This document shows positions 1-9,200 of a stretch of DNA of 64,000 bases, in pieces. Position 1 is the first letter of the stretch. The number at the start of each line of letters is the position of its first letter. The DNA is from 13-2-20CM-66-19 sp036273735 (GTDB lineage Bacteria > Pseudomonadota > Gammaproteobacteria > Steroidobacterales > Steroidobacteraceae): contig DASUHA010000114.1 in NCBI GenBank assembly GCA_036273735.1, positions 53,023-117,022 on the forward strand, in the 5' to 3' direction. The translations under genes and the position numbers were made by a program. The notes under the pieces were generated by a model. The model was not told where the DNA came from. It did not search any database and was given only the letters and a program-made list of their open reading frames with translations.

Positions 1-339
1 AACCTCGCCGTGGATCGCATCCGGCATGAGCAGATGGCCCGTCGGGTCGTTCGGGAGTCGAAGTTCCTCGAGGAGCTTACGGCCCAGCCGACTCCGGAGC
101 AGTTTGCAACGGATGCTCAGGAGCTGCAGCTGGTCGAGCGTCTGGTGAACGAGCTGCCGCCGAAGTGCCGGCGGGCATTCCTGCTCCACAAGGTTTACGG
201 GCTGGATTTCGCTGATATCGCCAAGCAGATGGGCTTGGGGGAGCGCATGGTCCGTACCTATGTGTGCCGAGCCATCTTGTATTGCCGCGCGGGTCTGGAT
301 GCGGCGCGGGCAGGCGTTGGAGGCGAAACGAATGGATGA
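1..339 (+). CDS. ECF RNA polymerase sigma factor, FecI type (5' end outside window)
   Basis: This is the C-terminal part of an extracytoplasmic-function sigma factor. The frame is open to the window edge and begins with NLAVDRIR, which resembles the end of sigma region 2 (NLA.DR.R), so the true start lies upstream. Region 4 follows: LPPKCRRAFLLHKVYG, then a helix-turn-helix around FADIAKQMGLGERMV that would contact the -35 element. The stop overlaps the start of the FecR gene by 8 bp, which is the usual fecI-fecR arrangement. FecI-type factors direct RNA polymerase to outer-membrane receptor genes once the partner FecR signals that substrate is bound. The family call is firm; the substrate sensed cannot be told. 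Confidence 0.9.
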   Translation, partial: NLAVDRIRHEQMARRVVRESKFLEELTAQPTPEQFATDAQELQLVERLVNELPPKCRRAFLLHKVYGLDFADIAKQMGLGERMVRTYVCRAILYCRAGLDAARAGVGGETNG

Positions 340-1456
340 GCTCCTACAAGAGCGGCTCGAGGACGACCCGCTGCTCCGCGAGGCCACGGAGTGGTTCCTC
401 GAGATGCGCTCCGATGATGTCTCCGGCGAGCGCATTGCCGAATGGCAGCAGTGGCTCTCGGATACGAGCCATCGGGACGCGTTCGGGCGCGTGGAAGCAT
501 TGTGGCAACTGATCGACGGAGCAACCGTTCGCTGGCCAACCGAAGCGGAAGTCGCCACGGATGACTATTCGGGCGCGGAGAGCATTACGACGTGGCAGGT
601 TCGTAGTGAGCACCGCGAGAGCCCGCCTACCCGAAGCCGGCGGGCCAGTCAGCCGAATTGGCGCAATCTGAGGATGGCCATTCTCGGCGTCGCCGCGGCC
701 GCAGCGCTAGCCGTTGTCGCAATCGCCTATTGGCCCATATTCGTCGTCGCGCTGCAGGGCGGCTCACGCATTGTCGTGGCGACCGGCATTGGCGATACGC
801 GAACCATCACTTTGCCCGACGGCTCGGTCATATCTGCGGGCGCAGACACGAGGTTGATGGTCACCCTGTTGAAGCAGTCCCGAACCGCGGTCCTTGCGCA
901 CGGGGAGGCATATTTCCGCGTGGCTAAAAACCCGAGCCGCCCCTTCACGGTCCGCGCCGGTGATACGACCGTGACGGACATCGGCACAGCCTTCGATGTT
1001 CGTCGAAGCCTGAACGGAGTAATCGTGGCAGTCGAGGAAGGCGTCGTTAACGTAGCAGCCCGGCAGCTACCGGGTCACTTCGAATCGATCGAACATCTTC
1101 TCGGCGCAGACCGGAAGCCCAGGCTGACGGCGATTCAGCTGACTGCGGGACAGCGCCTGGCCTTGGAGTCCATCAACGCCCGCCCGCAGCTTTCATCGGT
1201 AAATCCCAATTGGGTCGGGGGCTGGCGCGAGGGGCGTCTCCAGTACTTGGACGAGCCCCTCAATGGCGTCGTCTCGGACCTGGCCCGCTATTCCAAGCGC
1301 CGAATCGTCATCGCAACTCCCGCGCTCGTCGACCTGCGGGTCACCGGCGTCGTGTTCGTGCAAAACATCGATGGGTGGCTCGCCAGTTTGGAAGCCACGT
1401 TTCCTATCCGGGTGGTGTCCGACGCAGACGGCAGTACGCTCATCGAGCAGCGCTGA
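332..1456 (+). CDS. FecR-family anti-sigma factor / signal transducer
   Basis: This single-pass inner-membrane protein of 374 residues would hold the upstream sigma factor inactive and relay a signal from a TonB-dependent receptor. The N-terminal DUF4880-type domain (ATEWFLEMRS...EWQQWL, about residues 14-50) is cytoplasmic. One membrane segment (MAILGVAAAAALAVVAIAYW) follows near residue 115. The periplasmic FecR domain carries LPDGSVISAGADT, GEAYFRVAKNPSRPF and DIGTAFDV. A DUF4974-like C-terminus (LDEPLNGVVSDLARY) is also present. I chose the ATG at 332, which overlaps the sigma-factor stop; an in-frame start at 260 would lie deep inside the sigma gene. No TonB-dependent receptor gene follows, which is unusual for this pair. 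Confidence 0.92.
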   Translation: MDELLQERLEDDPLLREATEWFLEMRSDDVSGERIAEWQQWLSDTSHRDAFGRVEALWQLIDGATVRWPTEAEVATDDYSGAESITTWQVRSEHRESPPTRSRRASQPNWRNLRMAILGVAAAAALAVVAIAYWPIFVVALQGGSRIVVATGIGDTRTITLPDGSVISAGADTRLMVTLLKQSRTAVLAHGEAYFRVAKNPSRPFTVRAGDTTVTDIGTAFDVRRSLNGVIVAVEEGVVNVAARQLPGHFESIEHLLGADRKPRLTAIQLTAGQRLALESINARPQLSSVNPNWVGGWREGRLQYLDEPLNGVVSDLARYSKRRIVIATPALVDLRVTGVVFVQNIDGWLASLEATFPIRVVSDADGSTLIEQR

Positions 1457-1596
1457 AGCCGCACGATCAGAGCATTAACTGTAGTCGAACTCCACAAGCG
1501 GAAATACGCGCCGCAGACGCTTGCGTCGATTCTGGAAGATATGATCGAGTTTGCTTTATCTTCGAGCGCGCGCGGACTCGAACTGGACCGGGTCCT

Positions 1597-1872
1597 CTAC
1601 TTCGTATGTATAGTTCCGCCTTTGTCGATATCGAAATTCACCTGCCGGCCATCCTTGTTCATCGCCGAGCCGATCCAATTGCTGCCGTTCATGTGTAGCC
1701 CGGTAATGTCGGTGTAACCCTGCTGATTGAGCAGATGAGTGACCTGGTCCTGATTCATAGCAGCAGGACCAACATATCCCGACTGAACATTCTCGCCGCC
1801 AAAGAGTGTGCATCCACTGAGAGCACCCATTAGCGGAAGCGTCAGCACCATAATCTTCAACCCTTTCGCCAT
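1597..1872 (-). CDS. Small PepSY-like lipoprotein
   Basis: This 91-residue protein begins with a lipoprotein signal peptide (MAKGLKIMVLTLPLMGALSGC), with a lipobox LSGC placing the acylated cysteine at residue 21. The mature part (NQDQVTHLLNQQGYTDITGLHMNG, then a GRQVNFDIDKGG strand pair) resembles short PepSY-type domains, which are thought to be periplasmic inhibitors or binding modules. I chose the ATG at 1872 because AGGTGGAG sits about 7 nt upstream; a GTG four codons earlier is less likely. The gene converges on fecR, with about 140 bp between them. The lipoprotein call is good; the PepSY relation rests on pattern only. Confidence 0.75.
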   Translation of the reverse strand: MAKGLKIMVLTLPLMGALSGCTLFGGENVQSGYVGPAAMNQDQVTHLLNQQGYTDITGLHMNGSNWIGSAMNKDGRQVNFDIDKGGTIHTK

Positions 1873-2053
1873 CGTCAACTCCACCTGATGAGCTTAGGTC
1901 GTATTCAGCAATTTGTGATCCTCCGCTGCGGTAACGCGGCCGACTGCGTGCAGCTTGGAGGGCGGCCCTGGCCCGGCCTCACTCGCTTTCGCTCGTAGCC
2001 ACCCGAAGCCAGGGCGAGTCCGCGTGAGGCGAGACCAGGGAAGCCGGATTGCC

Positions 2054-2332
2054 CTAGCTCATCTTGGTGTGTGCCTCCTGCGTACGTGCCGCACCAATGG
2101 CAGATCTCGCATCGCGCCGCTCTTCGGGCGGCGGCAGCACCGCCTTCACACCCAAGGAATCGAGCCACAGCTCCCGGCACCAGCCGCGAGTGTGGTACAG
2201 GTGCTCATCCTCCTCGTCCTCGATTTCCTCATAGGCGCGGAGCAGCACCTCCTGTTCTTTTCCTTTCAGCTCCTTCGCCACTTCACCCAGGAGCTCCCAG
2301 TCGAGGTGCCTGCAGCTGCCGCGGGGGCGCAA
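2054..2332 (-). pseudogene. Fragment of an acidic helical (ferritin-like?) protein, 5' end lost
   Basis: The reading frame holds a strongly helical, acid-rich stretch (DWELLGEVAKELKGKEQEVLLRAYEEIEDEEDEH followed by WCRELWLDSLGVKAVLPPPEE) that looks like real coding sequence, perhaps the C-terminal half of a ferritin-like four-helix bundle. There is no convincing start: only TTG is available at 2332, and an in-frame TAG lies immediately upstream of it. The preceding codons (LSILHAALTTAR) sit in a different frame, which suggests a frameshift or a truncation. I do not recognise the exact family. It lies in a stretch with another broken gene. It could still be expressed as a short protein of about 92 residues. 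Confidence 0.4.
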
Positions 2333-2512
2333 CTACGCGCCGTGGTCAAGGCCGCGTGTAGGATCGAAAGGCTCATTTGGAACCATCGCGTTCGCCGCGT
2401 GTTGGGATCTTCCTCATCGCCTCGGAGTGCTCCCCCGTGAGTCCCCAAGTTGGGAACCCCCACCCCTCCGTTCAAGCCACAGCGTCAATCCGCGCCTGGG
2501 TCGAGCGCGGCG

Positions 2513-2617
2513 ATGGATCCGAAACCTGCGCCGGTGTGTGTGATGCTCGCGACCGACGAGGCCAGCCATGTGGCGGGCGCAACGATCGCCGTCACGGGTG
2601 GGAAACCCATCATCTGA
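2513..2617 (+). pseudogene. Remnant of a short-chain dehydrogenase C-terminus
   Basis: About 35 codons encode MLATDEASHVAGATIAVTGG, ending in KPII and a stop. This is the typical C-terminal tail of classical short-chain dehydrogenases, where L(A/S)SDEAS..TG..I.VTGG closes the Rossmann fold. The codons before it (FKPQRQSAPGSSAAMDPKPAP) do not resemble the family, and no glycine-rich nucleotide site or YxxxK motif is upstream, so only the last tenth of the gene survives. It is evidence of deletion in this region. The family call is good; any function is excluded. Confidence 0.6.
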
Positions 2618-2745
2618 CAGGTTATCCGGCCTGCGGCTGCGCGAACGGGCCAATGGCCTGTCGCCGGCCTCGCCGGACGTAGGCGCTGGCACCTTTTTGG
2701 TTCGAAAAGGCATCCAGCTGCCGGTGCTCACCAACTCGTTCGCCC

Positions 2746-2985
2746 ATGGTCGCCATGCCGGTCGTGTTAGGTCTGATGCAGTGGCCGGCCATGGCGGTAA
2801 CCGTGATCGCCTCGTGGTTCGTGGCCTCCGGGCGCAGCCGACGCCGAAAGATCGGCTTTTGGGTATTTCTGCTCAGCAACGTTCTGTGGGGCGTCTGGGG
2901 AGCGCACGCTCACGCCTATGCGCTCATCGTCTTACAAATGTGCCTCGCATTGATGAACATCCGTGGGAATAAGCGGAACACGTAG
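2746..2985 (+). CDS. Small inner-membrane protein, YgjV-like
   Basis: This 79-residue (or shorter) protein has two to three hydrophobic segments: PVVLGLMQWPAMAVTVIASWFV, then after a basic loop (GRSRRRK) IGFWVFLLSNVLWGVWG, and AHAYALIVLQMCLALMNIRG. The layout and the FLLSNVLWGVWG...NIRG pattern resemble the small YgjV-type inner-membrane proteins of unknown role. Starts at 2746, 2755 and 2776 are all possible, and none has a clear ribosome binding site. It is not in an evident operon. The membrane location is well supported; the family name is tentative. Confidence 0.6.
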   Translation: MVAMPVVLGLMQWPAMAVTVIASWFVASGRSRRRKIGFWVFLLSNVLWGVWGAHAHAYALIVLQMCLALMNIRGNKRNT

Positions 2986-3227
2986 GCGCGCCTCCCTCCT
3001 CGTTGCACGCATTCAGCGCTTCGGCTAAAATGCCGCGGCCGCAGCGGCCTCCGTCGCGCGGCATCCCGACCCATCCGCGACCGATCGCCATTGGCCACCC
3101 GGCAGGGCGGGTATGAGATCACGACCGTCGCTCCCTCATGCACAGGTCGTCGCCCCCGGACGTATCTGAGCGGCTTGCCGTTCGAGGTACGGGCGGGCTT
3201 GGGACTGCGTGATTCGAACGGACAATT

Positions 3228-4832
3228 ATGCTCGCTACATTCAACGTCACCATGCAATTCGGGGCCAAGCCGCTTTTCGAGCAGGTCACCGCGAAATTCA
3301 CCGATGGCAACCGCTACGGGCTGATCGGCGCCAACGGCTCCGGCAAATCGACGCTCATGAAGATTCTGGGCGGCGAGCTCGAGCAAAGCGCGGGCGACGT
3401 CGTGCTGCAGCCCGGGAGACGCCTCGGCACCCTCAGGCAGAACCAATTCGCCTACGAGGACGAGCGTGTGCTCGATGTGGTGATGCAAGGCCACCTCGAG
3501 ATGTGGCGCGCCATGCAGGAGCGGGATCGCATCTACGCGGACCCGGACGCGACGGACGCGGATTACATGAAGGCGGCGGAGCTCGAAGTGAAATTCGGCG
3601 AGTACGGCGGTTATGACGCCGAGGCGCGCGCCGCCAGCATCCTGAGCGACATCGGCATCGCTGAATCGTTGCACGAGCGGCCGATGCGCGAGGTGGCGCC
3701 CGGAATGAAGCTGCGCGTGCTGCTGGCGCAGGCCTTGTTCTCGAACCCTGACGTGCTGCTGCTCGATGAGCCGACGAACAATCTCGACATCCATTCGATC
3801 CGGTGGCTCGAGGGCGTGCTCAACGATTATGACGCCACGATGATCATCATCAGCCACGACCGGCGTTTCCTCAACCAGGTCTGCACGCACATGGCGGACC
3901 TGGATTACCAGCAGCTGAAAGTCTATCCGGGCAATTACGATGATTTCATGCTGGCCTCTCTGCAAGCCCGCCAGCGCGTCGAGGCGTCCAATGCCAAGGC
4001 CCAGGACCGCATCTCGGATCTGCAGGAATTCGTGCGCCGCTTCTCGGCCAACGCGTCGAAGGCGCGTCAGGCCACCTCGCGCCGCAGAGAGCTCGAGAAG
4101 ATCAAACTCGAAGAAGTTCGGCCTTCCTCGCGGCAGAATCCATACATCCGCTTCGAGCAGCGCAGGAAGCTGTTCAACTCCGCGGTCTCCGTCGAGGGTG
4201 TTTCCTTCCGATATCCGGGCTCGGACACCGACGTCCTGCAGAGAGTCAGCTTCAACATCCGGGCGGGCGAGCGGATTGCCATCATTGGTGCCAACGGAGT
4301 AGGCAAGACCACCCTGGCGCGCTGCCTGATCGGCGAACTGAAGCCGACCGCCGGCCAGATCACCTGGGTAGAGAATGCCGAACCCGGTTACATGCCTCAA
4401 GACACGCAAGCGGATTTCGACGAAAAGCTCGACCTGTTCACCTGGATGTCCCACTGGACGGGCAAGGCGGACGACGATCTGATCGTGCGTGCCACGCTCG
4501 GCCGGCTCCTGTTTTCCGGCGACGAAGTGAAGAAATCGGTAAAGGTGTTGTCAGGCGGCGAGAAGGGCCGCATGATCTACGGCAAGCTGATGCTGACAAA
4601 ACCGAATGTACTCGTCATGGATGAGCCCACGAACCACATGGACATGGAAACCATCGAGTCTCTGCAGACTGCGCTCGAGCTGTATCCCGGAACGCTGGTC
4701 TTCGTCTCCCACGACCGGGAATTCGTCGGCGGTCTCGCGAAGCGAATCATCGAGGTGAAGTCGGACGGAACCATCGAGGATTTCACCGGGACCTTCGACG
4801 AGTATCTGTCGAGACATCCCCTAGCCGCTTGA
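3228..4832 (+). CDS. ybiT: ABC-F family ATPase, YbiT type
   Basis: This 534-residue soluble protein has two ABC ATPase domains joined by a charged linker and no membrane domain, the plan of ABC-F translation factors that act on the ribosome. The N-terminal pattern NVTMQFGAKPLFEQV...GNRYGLIGANGSGKST matches E. coli YbiT closely. Walker A motifs are GANGSGKS (34-41) and GANGVGKT. Walker B is LLLDEPTNNLD and VMDEPTNHMD, and the second signature is VLSGGEKGR. The first domain has EVAPGMKLRVLLAQALF in place of a canonical LSGGQ, as YbiT itself does. The linker SANASKARQATSRRRELEKIKLEE is also typical. The start ATG at 3228 fits the family N-terminus, although no strong Shine-Dalgarno is visible. 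Confidence 0.93.
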   Translation: MLATFNVTMQFGAKPLFEQVTAKFTDGNRYGLIGANGSGKSTLMKILGGELEQSAGDVVLQPGRRLGTLRQNQFAYEDERVLDVVMQGHLEMWRAMQERDRIYADPDATDADYMKAAELEVKFGEYGGYDAEARAASILSDIGIAESLHERPMREVAPGMKLRVLLAQALFSNPDVLLLDEPTNNLDIHSIRWLEGVLNDYDATMIIISHDRRFLNQVCTHMADLDYQQLKVYPGNYDDFMLASLQARQRVEASNAKAQDRISDLQEFVRRFSANASKARQATSRRRELEKIKLEEVRPSSRQNPYIRFEQRRKLFNSAVSVEGVSFRYPGSDTDVLQRVSFNIRAGERIAIIGANGVGKTTLARCLIGELKPTAGQITWVENAEPGYMPQDTQADFDEKLDLFTWMSHWTGKADDDLIVRATLGRLLFSGDEVKKSVKVLSGGEKGRMIYGKLMLTKPNVLVMDEPTNHMDMETIESLQTALELYPGTLVFVSHDREFVGGLAKRIIEVKSDGTIEDFTGTFDEYLSRHPLAA

Positions 4833-4844
4833 TTGAGGGTATCC

Positions 4845-5003
4845 ATGAATCTCCATCTCCATCTGATGCTCGGGCCCGTCGTTGCGCTGATCGCCGGTAT
4901 CCTGATCCTGGTGGCGCCGCGACTGCTCAACTACATCGTCGCGATCTACCTCATCATAATCGGTCTGGTAGGACTGTTCGGCACCGGCAGCCTGCACATC
5001 TGA
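4845..5003 (+). CDS. DUF3096 small membrane protein
   Basis: A 52-residue protein starting MNLHLHLMLGPVVALIAGI, followed by LILVAPRLLNYIVAIYLII and a glycine-containing hydrophobic tail. It forms two transmembrane helices around the conserved PRLLNYIVAIYLIIIGL.GL pattern of the DUF3096 family, whose function is unknown. A TTGAGGG sequence sits 7-8 nt before the ATG. It begins 12 bp after the ybiT stop and may share its transcript. A hairpin without a T-run follows it at 5009. The assignment rests on a strong sequence pattern in a very short protein. Confidence 0.8.
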   Translation: MNLHLHLMLGPVVALIAGILILVAPRLLNYIVAIYLIIIGLVGLFGTGSLHI

Positions 5004-5008
5004 CATAG

Positions 5009-5029
5009 GCCTCGGCATACGGCCGAGGC
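5009..5029. terminator. Hairpin between DUF3096 gene and slyX
   Basis: GCCTCGGC and GCCGAGGC form a perfect 8-bp stem with a 5-nt loop, directly after the DUF3096 stop and before the convergent slyX gene. There is no T-tract, so intrinsic termination is plausible but not certain. It could serve both strands. Confidence 0.55.
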
Positions 5030-5052
5030 GGTCGCAGGGCTGCAGCCGCTCA

Positions 5053-5259
5053 TCAGTAGTGGGGCGGCCGCTCGTCCTCCGGCGTGCGGACAGCGGTATC
5101 CGCCTGCACCGCGTCGAGGCGGGCGGCCAACCCAATGACTTGCGCCCGCAGAGTCTCGATCTCCCGCTGCTGTCGGAAGACGACGTCACTCAACTCGGCG
5201 TTTGCGCGCTCCAGGAACGTGATCTTGGTCTCTATTTGCTCGAGCGTATGGGCATTCAT
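5053..5259 (-). CDS. slyX: SlyX family protein
   Basis: This 68-residue protein begins MNAHTLEQIETKITFLERAN and continues through ELSDVVFRQQREIETLRAQV to the characteristic C-terminal RPPHY. It is almost entirely one coiled-coil helix, and both the length and the PPHY ending are typical of SlyX. Its biochemical role is unknown; in enterobacteria the gene neighbours slyD, but here slyD lies 53 kb away. I chose the ATG at 5259 because a GGAGGGAGG Shine-Dalgarno precedes it; a start eight codons upstream would disrupt that. Confidence 0.9.
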   Translation of the reverse strand: MNAHTLEQIETKITFLERANAELSDVVFRQQREIETLRAQVIGLAARLDAVQADTAVRTPEDERPPHY

Positions 5260-5376
5260 GGCGACCTCCCTCCGTCGCGGCATGCTACACTAGCACCGTC
5301 AGAACCCTCGGCGCGTTTCGCGCGCGTACCCTCCCAGACCAGCTTCGCGGGCCGAAAGACCGCGCCCACGGAGACC

Positions 5377-6228
5377 ATGAAAGTTCCCAAAGGCTTGCAG
5401 CCGTTGATCGACGACGGCGTTATCGATGAAGTCGTGCGTTCACTGAAAAGCGGCAAGGAGGCTACCGTTTACGTCGTGCGCTCGGGCCCGCACCTGCGCT
5501 GCGCGAAGGTCTATCGGGACATGGCCCAGCGCAGCTTTCAGAGGCGGGCGCAGTACCAGGAGGGCCGCAAAGTCCGTGGCAGCCGCGAAACCCGTGCCAT
5601 GAGCCGCAGCACGCGGTTCGGCCGCAGAGAGCAGGAGCACGAATGGAAGAACGCCGAAGTCCATGCGCTCTACCGGCTCGCGGCCGCCGACGTGCGGGTT
5701 CCCCGGCCCTTCGGCTATTTCAACGACGTGTTGATCATGGAGCTCGTCAGGGACGCAGCGGGAGATCCGGCGCCGCGGCTGGGCGAAGCGGAGCTCACGC
5801 CGGAGGTCGCACGCGAATACCACGGCTTTCTCATGCAGCAGATCGTGCGCATGCTGAGCCTGGGCCTCATCCACGGAGACCTCTCGGAATTCAACATCCT
5901 GCTTGCAGCGGAAGGACCCGTCATCATCGACCTGCCTCAGGTCGTCAACGCCTCGGGCAACAATGCCGCTTACGCCATGCTCGAGCGGGACGTCAACAAC
6001 ATCAGAGCCTCGCTCGGCCGGTTCGCGCCGGAGTTGTTGGAGACCGATTTTGCCCGCGAGATGTGGGCGTTGTATGAACAAGGTGAGCTGCACTCGGGCA
6101 GTCGCCTCACCGGTGCAGCCGCCCGTGATGAGGGCCCGGTCGACCCCGGCAGCGTCATGCAGGTGATTGATGACGCCAGGGAAGAAGCGCTCCGCCGACG
6201 CCTCGGCCGGGAAGAACAGATCGGGTAG
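5377..6228 (+). CDS. RIO-family serine protein kinase
   Basis: This 283-residue cytosolic kinase is of the bacterial RIO type. The nucleotide loop is SGKEATVYVV, the ATP-binding lysine lies in CAKVYR, the catalytic loop is LIHGDLSEFNIL (Asp as base, Asn as metal ligand), and the metal-binding loop is IIDLPQ, standing for the DFG of ordinary kinases. The segment after the lysine (QRSFQRRAQYQEGRKV) is typical of the PA4780-like bacterial group. The physiological substrate is unknown in bacteria. I chose ATG 5377 (MKVPKGLQPLIDDGVID), since upstream in-frame codons overlap slyX antisense. slyX is divergent; the 117-bp gap between them must hold both promoters. Confidence 0.9.
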   Translation: MKVPKGLQPLIDDGVIDEVVRSLKSGKEATVYVVRSGPHLRCAKVYRDMAQRSFQRRAQYQEGRKVRGSRETRAMSRSTRFGRREQEHEWKNAEVHALYRLAAADVRVPRPFGYFNDVLIMELVRDAAGDPAPRLGEAELTPEVAREYHGFLMQQIVRMLSLGLIHGDLSEFNILLAAEGPVIIDLPQVVNASGNNAAYAMLERDVNNIRASLGRFAPELLETDFAREMWALYEQGELHSGSRLTGAAARDEGPVDPGSVMQVIDDAREEALRRRLGREEQIG

Positions 6229-6252
6229 ACGTCTGCGAAAACGAAGGCCGGT

Positions 6253-9200
6253 CTAGTCCCTCGCCGCCACGCGTCTGTGATTGACCACGCTGTTGGCCGC
6301 TGCAACGTCGGAGTGCAGGCGTGAGACTCCCGCTGCCGCATCGTTGATGTATCCATCCGCCACCTCAACCATTGCCGGGGTGGGTGGCACGAATGCCATC
6401 CGCACCTGGCCGGCGATCGAGGTCAGCCAGGCGCGCAGCCGGCCGGGATAGACCAGCGCACCCTCGCCGGACTGGATCTTCAGATCCACCAGGGCATCGA
6501 TGTCGCGGTTCAGGTGATCGAGCGCCCGCTGCGCCTCTTTGCCGGAGACGCCTTTGCCGGCTACCGCCTTCTCGAGCGTGTCACGGGCGTCGATGGCCTG
6601 GTTGAGGTTGGTGTCGAGCCGATTGAGGGCATCCTGAATCTGCATGAGCAATTCGAAGCGCTGCTGGAGCTCTGCCTGTGTGGTCTTCGAGGTGGGGTCC
6701 AGCCTGACCTCGAACGGCTGCTTCTGCGTGACGTGACCATAGGTCAGCGTTGCGTAGTAGGTACCGGGCATCACCTCCGGCCCTACGGGCGGTGCGGCTG
6801 CAAAGAAGGAGTTGTAGATGCCCTTTACATCCACCGCGTCGGCATAAGCCAAGTCCCACTGGAAGTGGTTCATGCCTGGCTCGACTGCCGTGGCCTTTTC
6901 CTGACTTTCTCGTCGCGCCACAGCGGGGTTTTCCGAAGGCGGCGCTGGTTTGGTCTTTACCTTCCGGTGCAGCGTGAAGCTCTGGACCAGCTTTCCGGTC
7001 GCACCCGCAAAGGTCAGCTTCATCGGCGTCTTGCCGTCGTAATCGGCCGGCACCTGGAAGAACACCGTCACTCCAGGCGCGAGATTCTCGCCTCCTGGAC
7101 CGCGCGGCCCAAAGCCGCCCGTACGGCGCGTGACCAACCAGCCCTGCTGCGGCTTGAATAGATAGGGCGCATCGGTCGCCACCTTGGCAGCGCCCAACTG
7201 CTCCAGGAACTGGAGGTTATCGAGCACGTAGAAGCCACGCCCGAACGTGGCGAGCACTACGGCGTTCTGCTGGGGCTGAATCTCCACGTCATTCACCCGC
7301 ACCGCCGGCAGCTCGAGCGTCAGCGGCTGCCACTCGGCACCCCCATCCACACTGAAATACACCGTCGAGCTGGTTCCAGCGACGATCAGATTGGGCTCGT
7401 TCGGATCCTCCCGGACGCTCTCGACGTATTGGTCCTGCGGCAGTCCAGCGGTGATCTGCGTCCAGTGCTTGCCGTAATCGGTGGTCTTGTACACGTACGG
7501 ATGAAAGTCATCCCAGTCGAAACGGCTCGCCGACACGTAAGCGGTGCCCTGGTCGGTGTGCGACGGCTCGATGCAGGTGATCGTGGACCAGGTCGGCAGC
7601 TTCGGTGGGCGAACTTCGCTCCAATGCGCTCCCGCGTCGGTCGTTACATGGACGAGTCCGTCATCGGAGCCCGTCCAGATGGTTTCGTCCGTAAGCGGCG
7701 AGAACGCAATCGAGGAGATCGTGTCGAACATCTCCTCACCGGTCACATCGGCACTGATCGGACCACCCGGCCGCAACTGCTTGCTCTTGTCGTTGCGCGT
7801 GAGATCCGGACTGATCGGCTTCCAATGAATGCCTTCATCCGTGGTCTCGAGCAGTACGTTCGCTCCCATCAGCAGCTCATTGGGGTTGCCCGGGGCGAAT
7901 ACGACCGGATGATGGTTCCAGCCATAGCGATATTTGATCAGGGAGCCCGCGAGGCCGAACTTATAGGCCGGCCAGGGGCTCACGTTCGTGACCAATCCCG
8001 TCCTGCGGTCCTCTTTCCACTCCATGCTGTAGTACCCGCTGCCGTAGGTGACCCAGGACCTGCCCGGTGTCGGTACGACCCAGCTCATCTCTCCTCCCTG
8101 GATGGCTTTCCAGACCGGCGGAATGGTCCCGGCCGGCAGGGCGCTCGGCGCCTCGACCGAGCTGCGGTCCTGCTGCGCCCCGTAGATATGGAACGGGAAC
8201 TGATCGTCGAGGTTGGCGTGATAGAACTGGCCGGTCGGCTGGTTGTCCTCGGAGCTCCAGGACTTGCCGCCGTTCTGGCTCACGGTTGCGCCGCCATCGT
8301 TGCCTTCGATGAAGAGCTGCGGGTTGTTCGGATTGATCCACAACACATGGTTGTCACCGTGCGGCGGATGCAGCGCCGTGAGCTTCTTGCCCGCGTCGTG
8401 CGACACATACACGCCGGCGTTGGGCAGGTAGATCGTATTCGGATCCCTGGGATCGACGAATACGGTCATGTAGTAAAAGGCGCGCTGTGTGATATCCATG
8501 CTGTTGTTGATGAGCTTCCAGCTCCGGCCCGCATCGTCGGAGCGGAACAGCCCGCCTGCCTGGCCTTTGTAGTCCGCCTGAATCAGGGCATACACGACAT
8601 TGGGCTCACTCGGCGCCACCGCCAGCCCGACCTTGCCGAAGATACCGCCCGGGAGGCCGGGACGATGCGAAATATTGGTCCAGTTTTCGCCGCCGTCGGT
8701 TGACTGGTAGATGCCGCTGCCCGGGCCGCCGCTCGAGAACGTCCAATGGCTGCGCGACATCTGCCACATCCCGGCGTAGAGCACGCTCGGGTTGGACGGA
8801 GCCATCGCCAGGCTGATCGCGCCGGTGTCCTCATTCACGTAGAGGATTTTCTTCCACGTCTTGCCGCCGTCGGTGGTCTTGAAGACCCCGCGGTCGGGAT
8901 TGGGCCCGAACAGATGCCCGAGCGCCGCCGCGTACACGACATCCGGATTGTGGGGATCCACGAGGATCCAGCTGATGATGTGCGTGTCTCCCAGCCCGAT
9001 GTAAGTCCATTTCCTGCCGCCATCGGTCGACTTGTACATTCCCTCGCCGGTGAGGACCGTGTTGCGCGGCGCGGAATCTCCCGTCCCGACATAGATGATC
9101 TTGGAGTTGGAAGGCGCGATCGCCATGGCGCCGATGCTGCCGCTCTTGAAGTCCCGGTCGGAGATGCTCTTCCAGGTGTTACCGTAGTCCTCGGTCTGCC

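Larger units (their letters stand above)
1885..2745. other. Degenerate intergenic region
   Basis: About 860 bp separate the PepSY-like lipoprotein from the small membrane protein at 2746. Apart from the two gene remnants annotated at 2054-2332 and 2513-2617, I see no intact gene, no tRNA-like fold and no insertion-sequence ends. Open frames here are short and out of register with each other, in keeping with decay of older genes. Confidence 0.5.

Noticed and set aside
1210..1698. 162-codon frame overlapping the end of fecR
   Set aside because: It is out of frame with fecR and has no family likeness; only the short KYAPQTLASILED stretch in another frame drew notice.
2414..2734. 106-codon open frame on the minus strand
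   Set aside because: Composition is arginine-rich and low in hydrophobics, and it lies antisense to the SDR remnant; it is a high-GC shadow frame.
3205..3227. GATTCGAAC-like sequence suggesting a tRNA T-arm
   Set aside because: No acceptor stem, anticodon arm or CCA end can be built around it.
2916..4454. 512-codon open frame antisense to ybiT
   Set aside because: It mirrors the codon pattern of ybiT on the other strand and has no domain; long antisense frames are expected at this GC content.
7429..8703. 424-codon open frame antisense to the propeller gene
   Set aside because: No recognisable motif, and the opposite frame has nine Asp-box repeats and a signal peptide.
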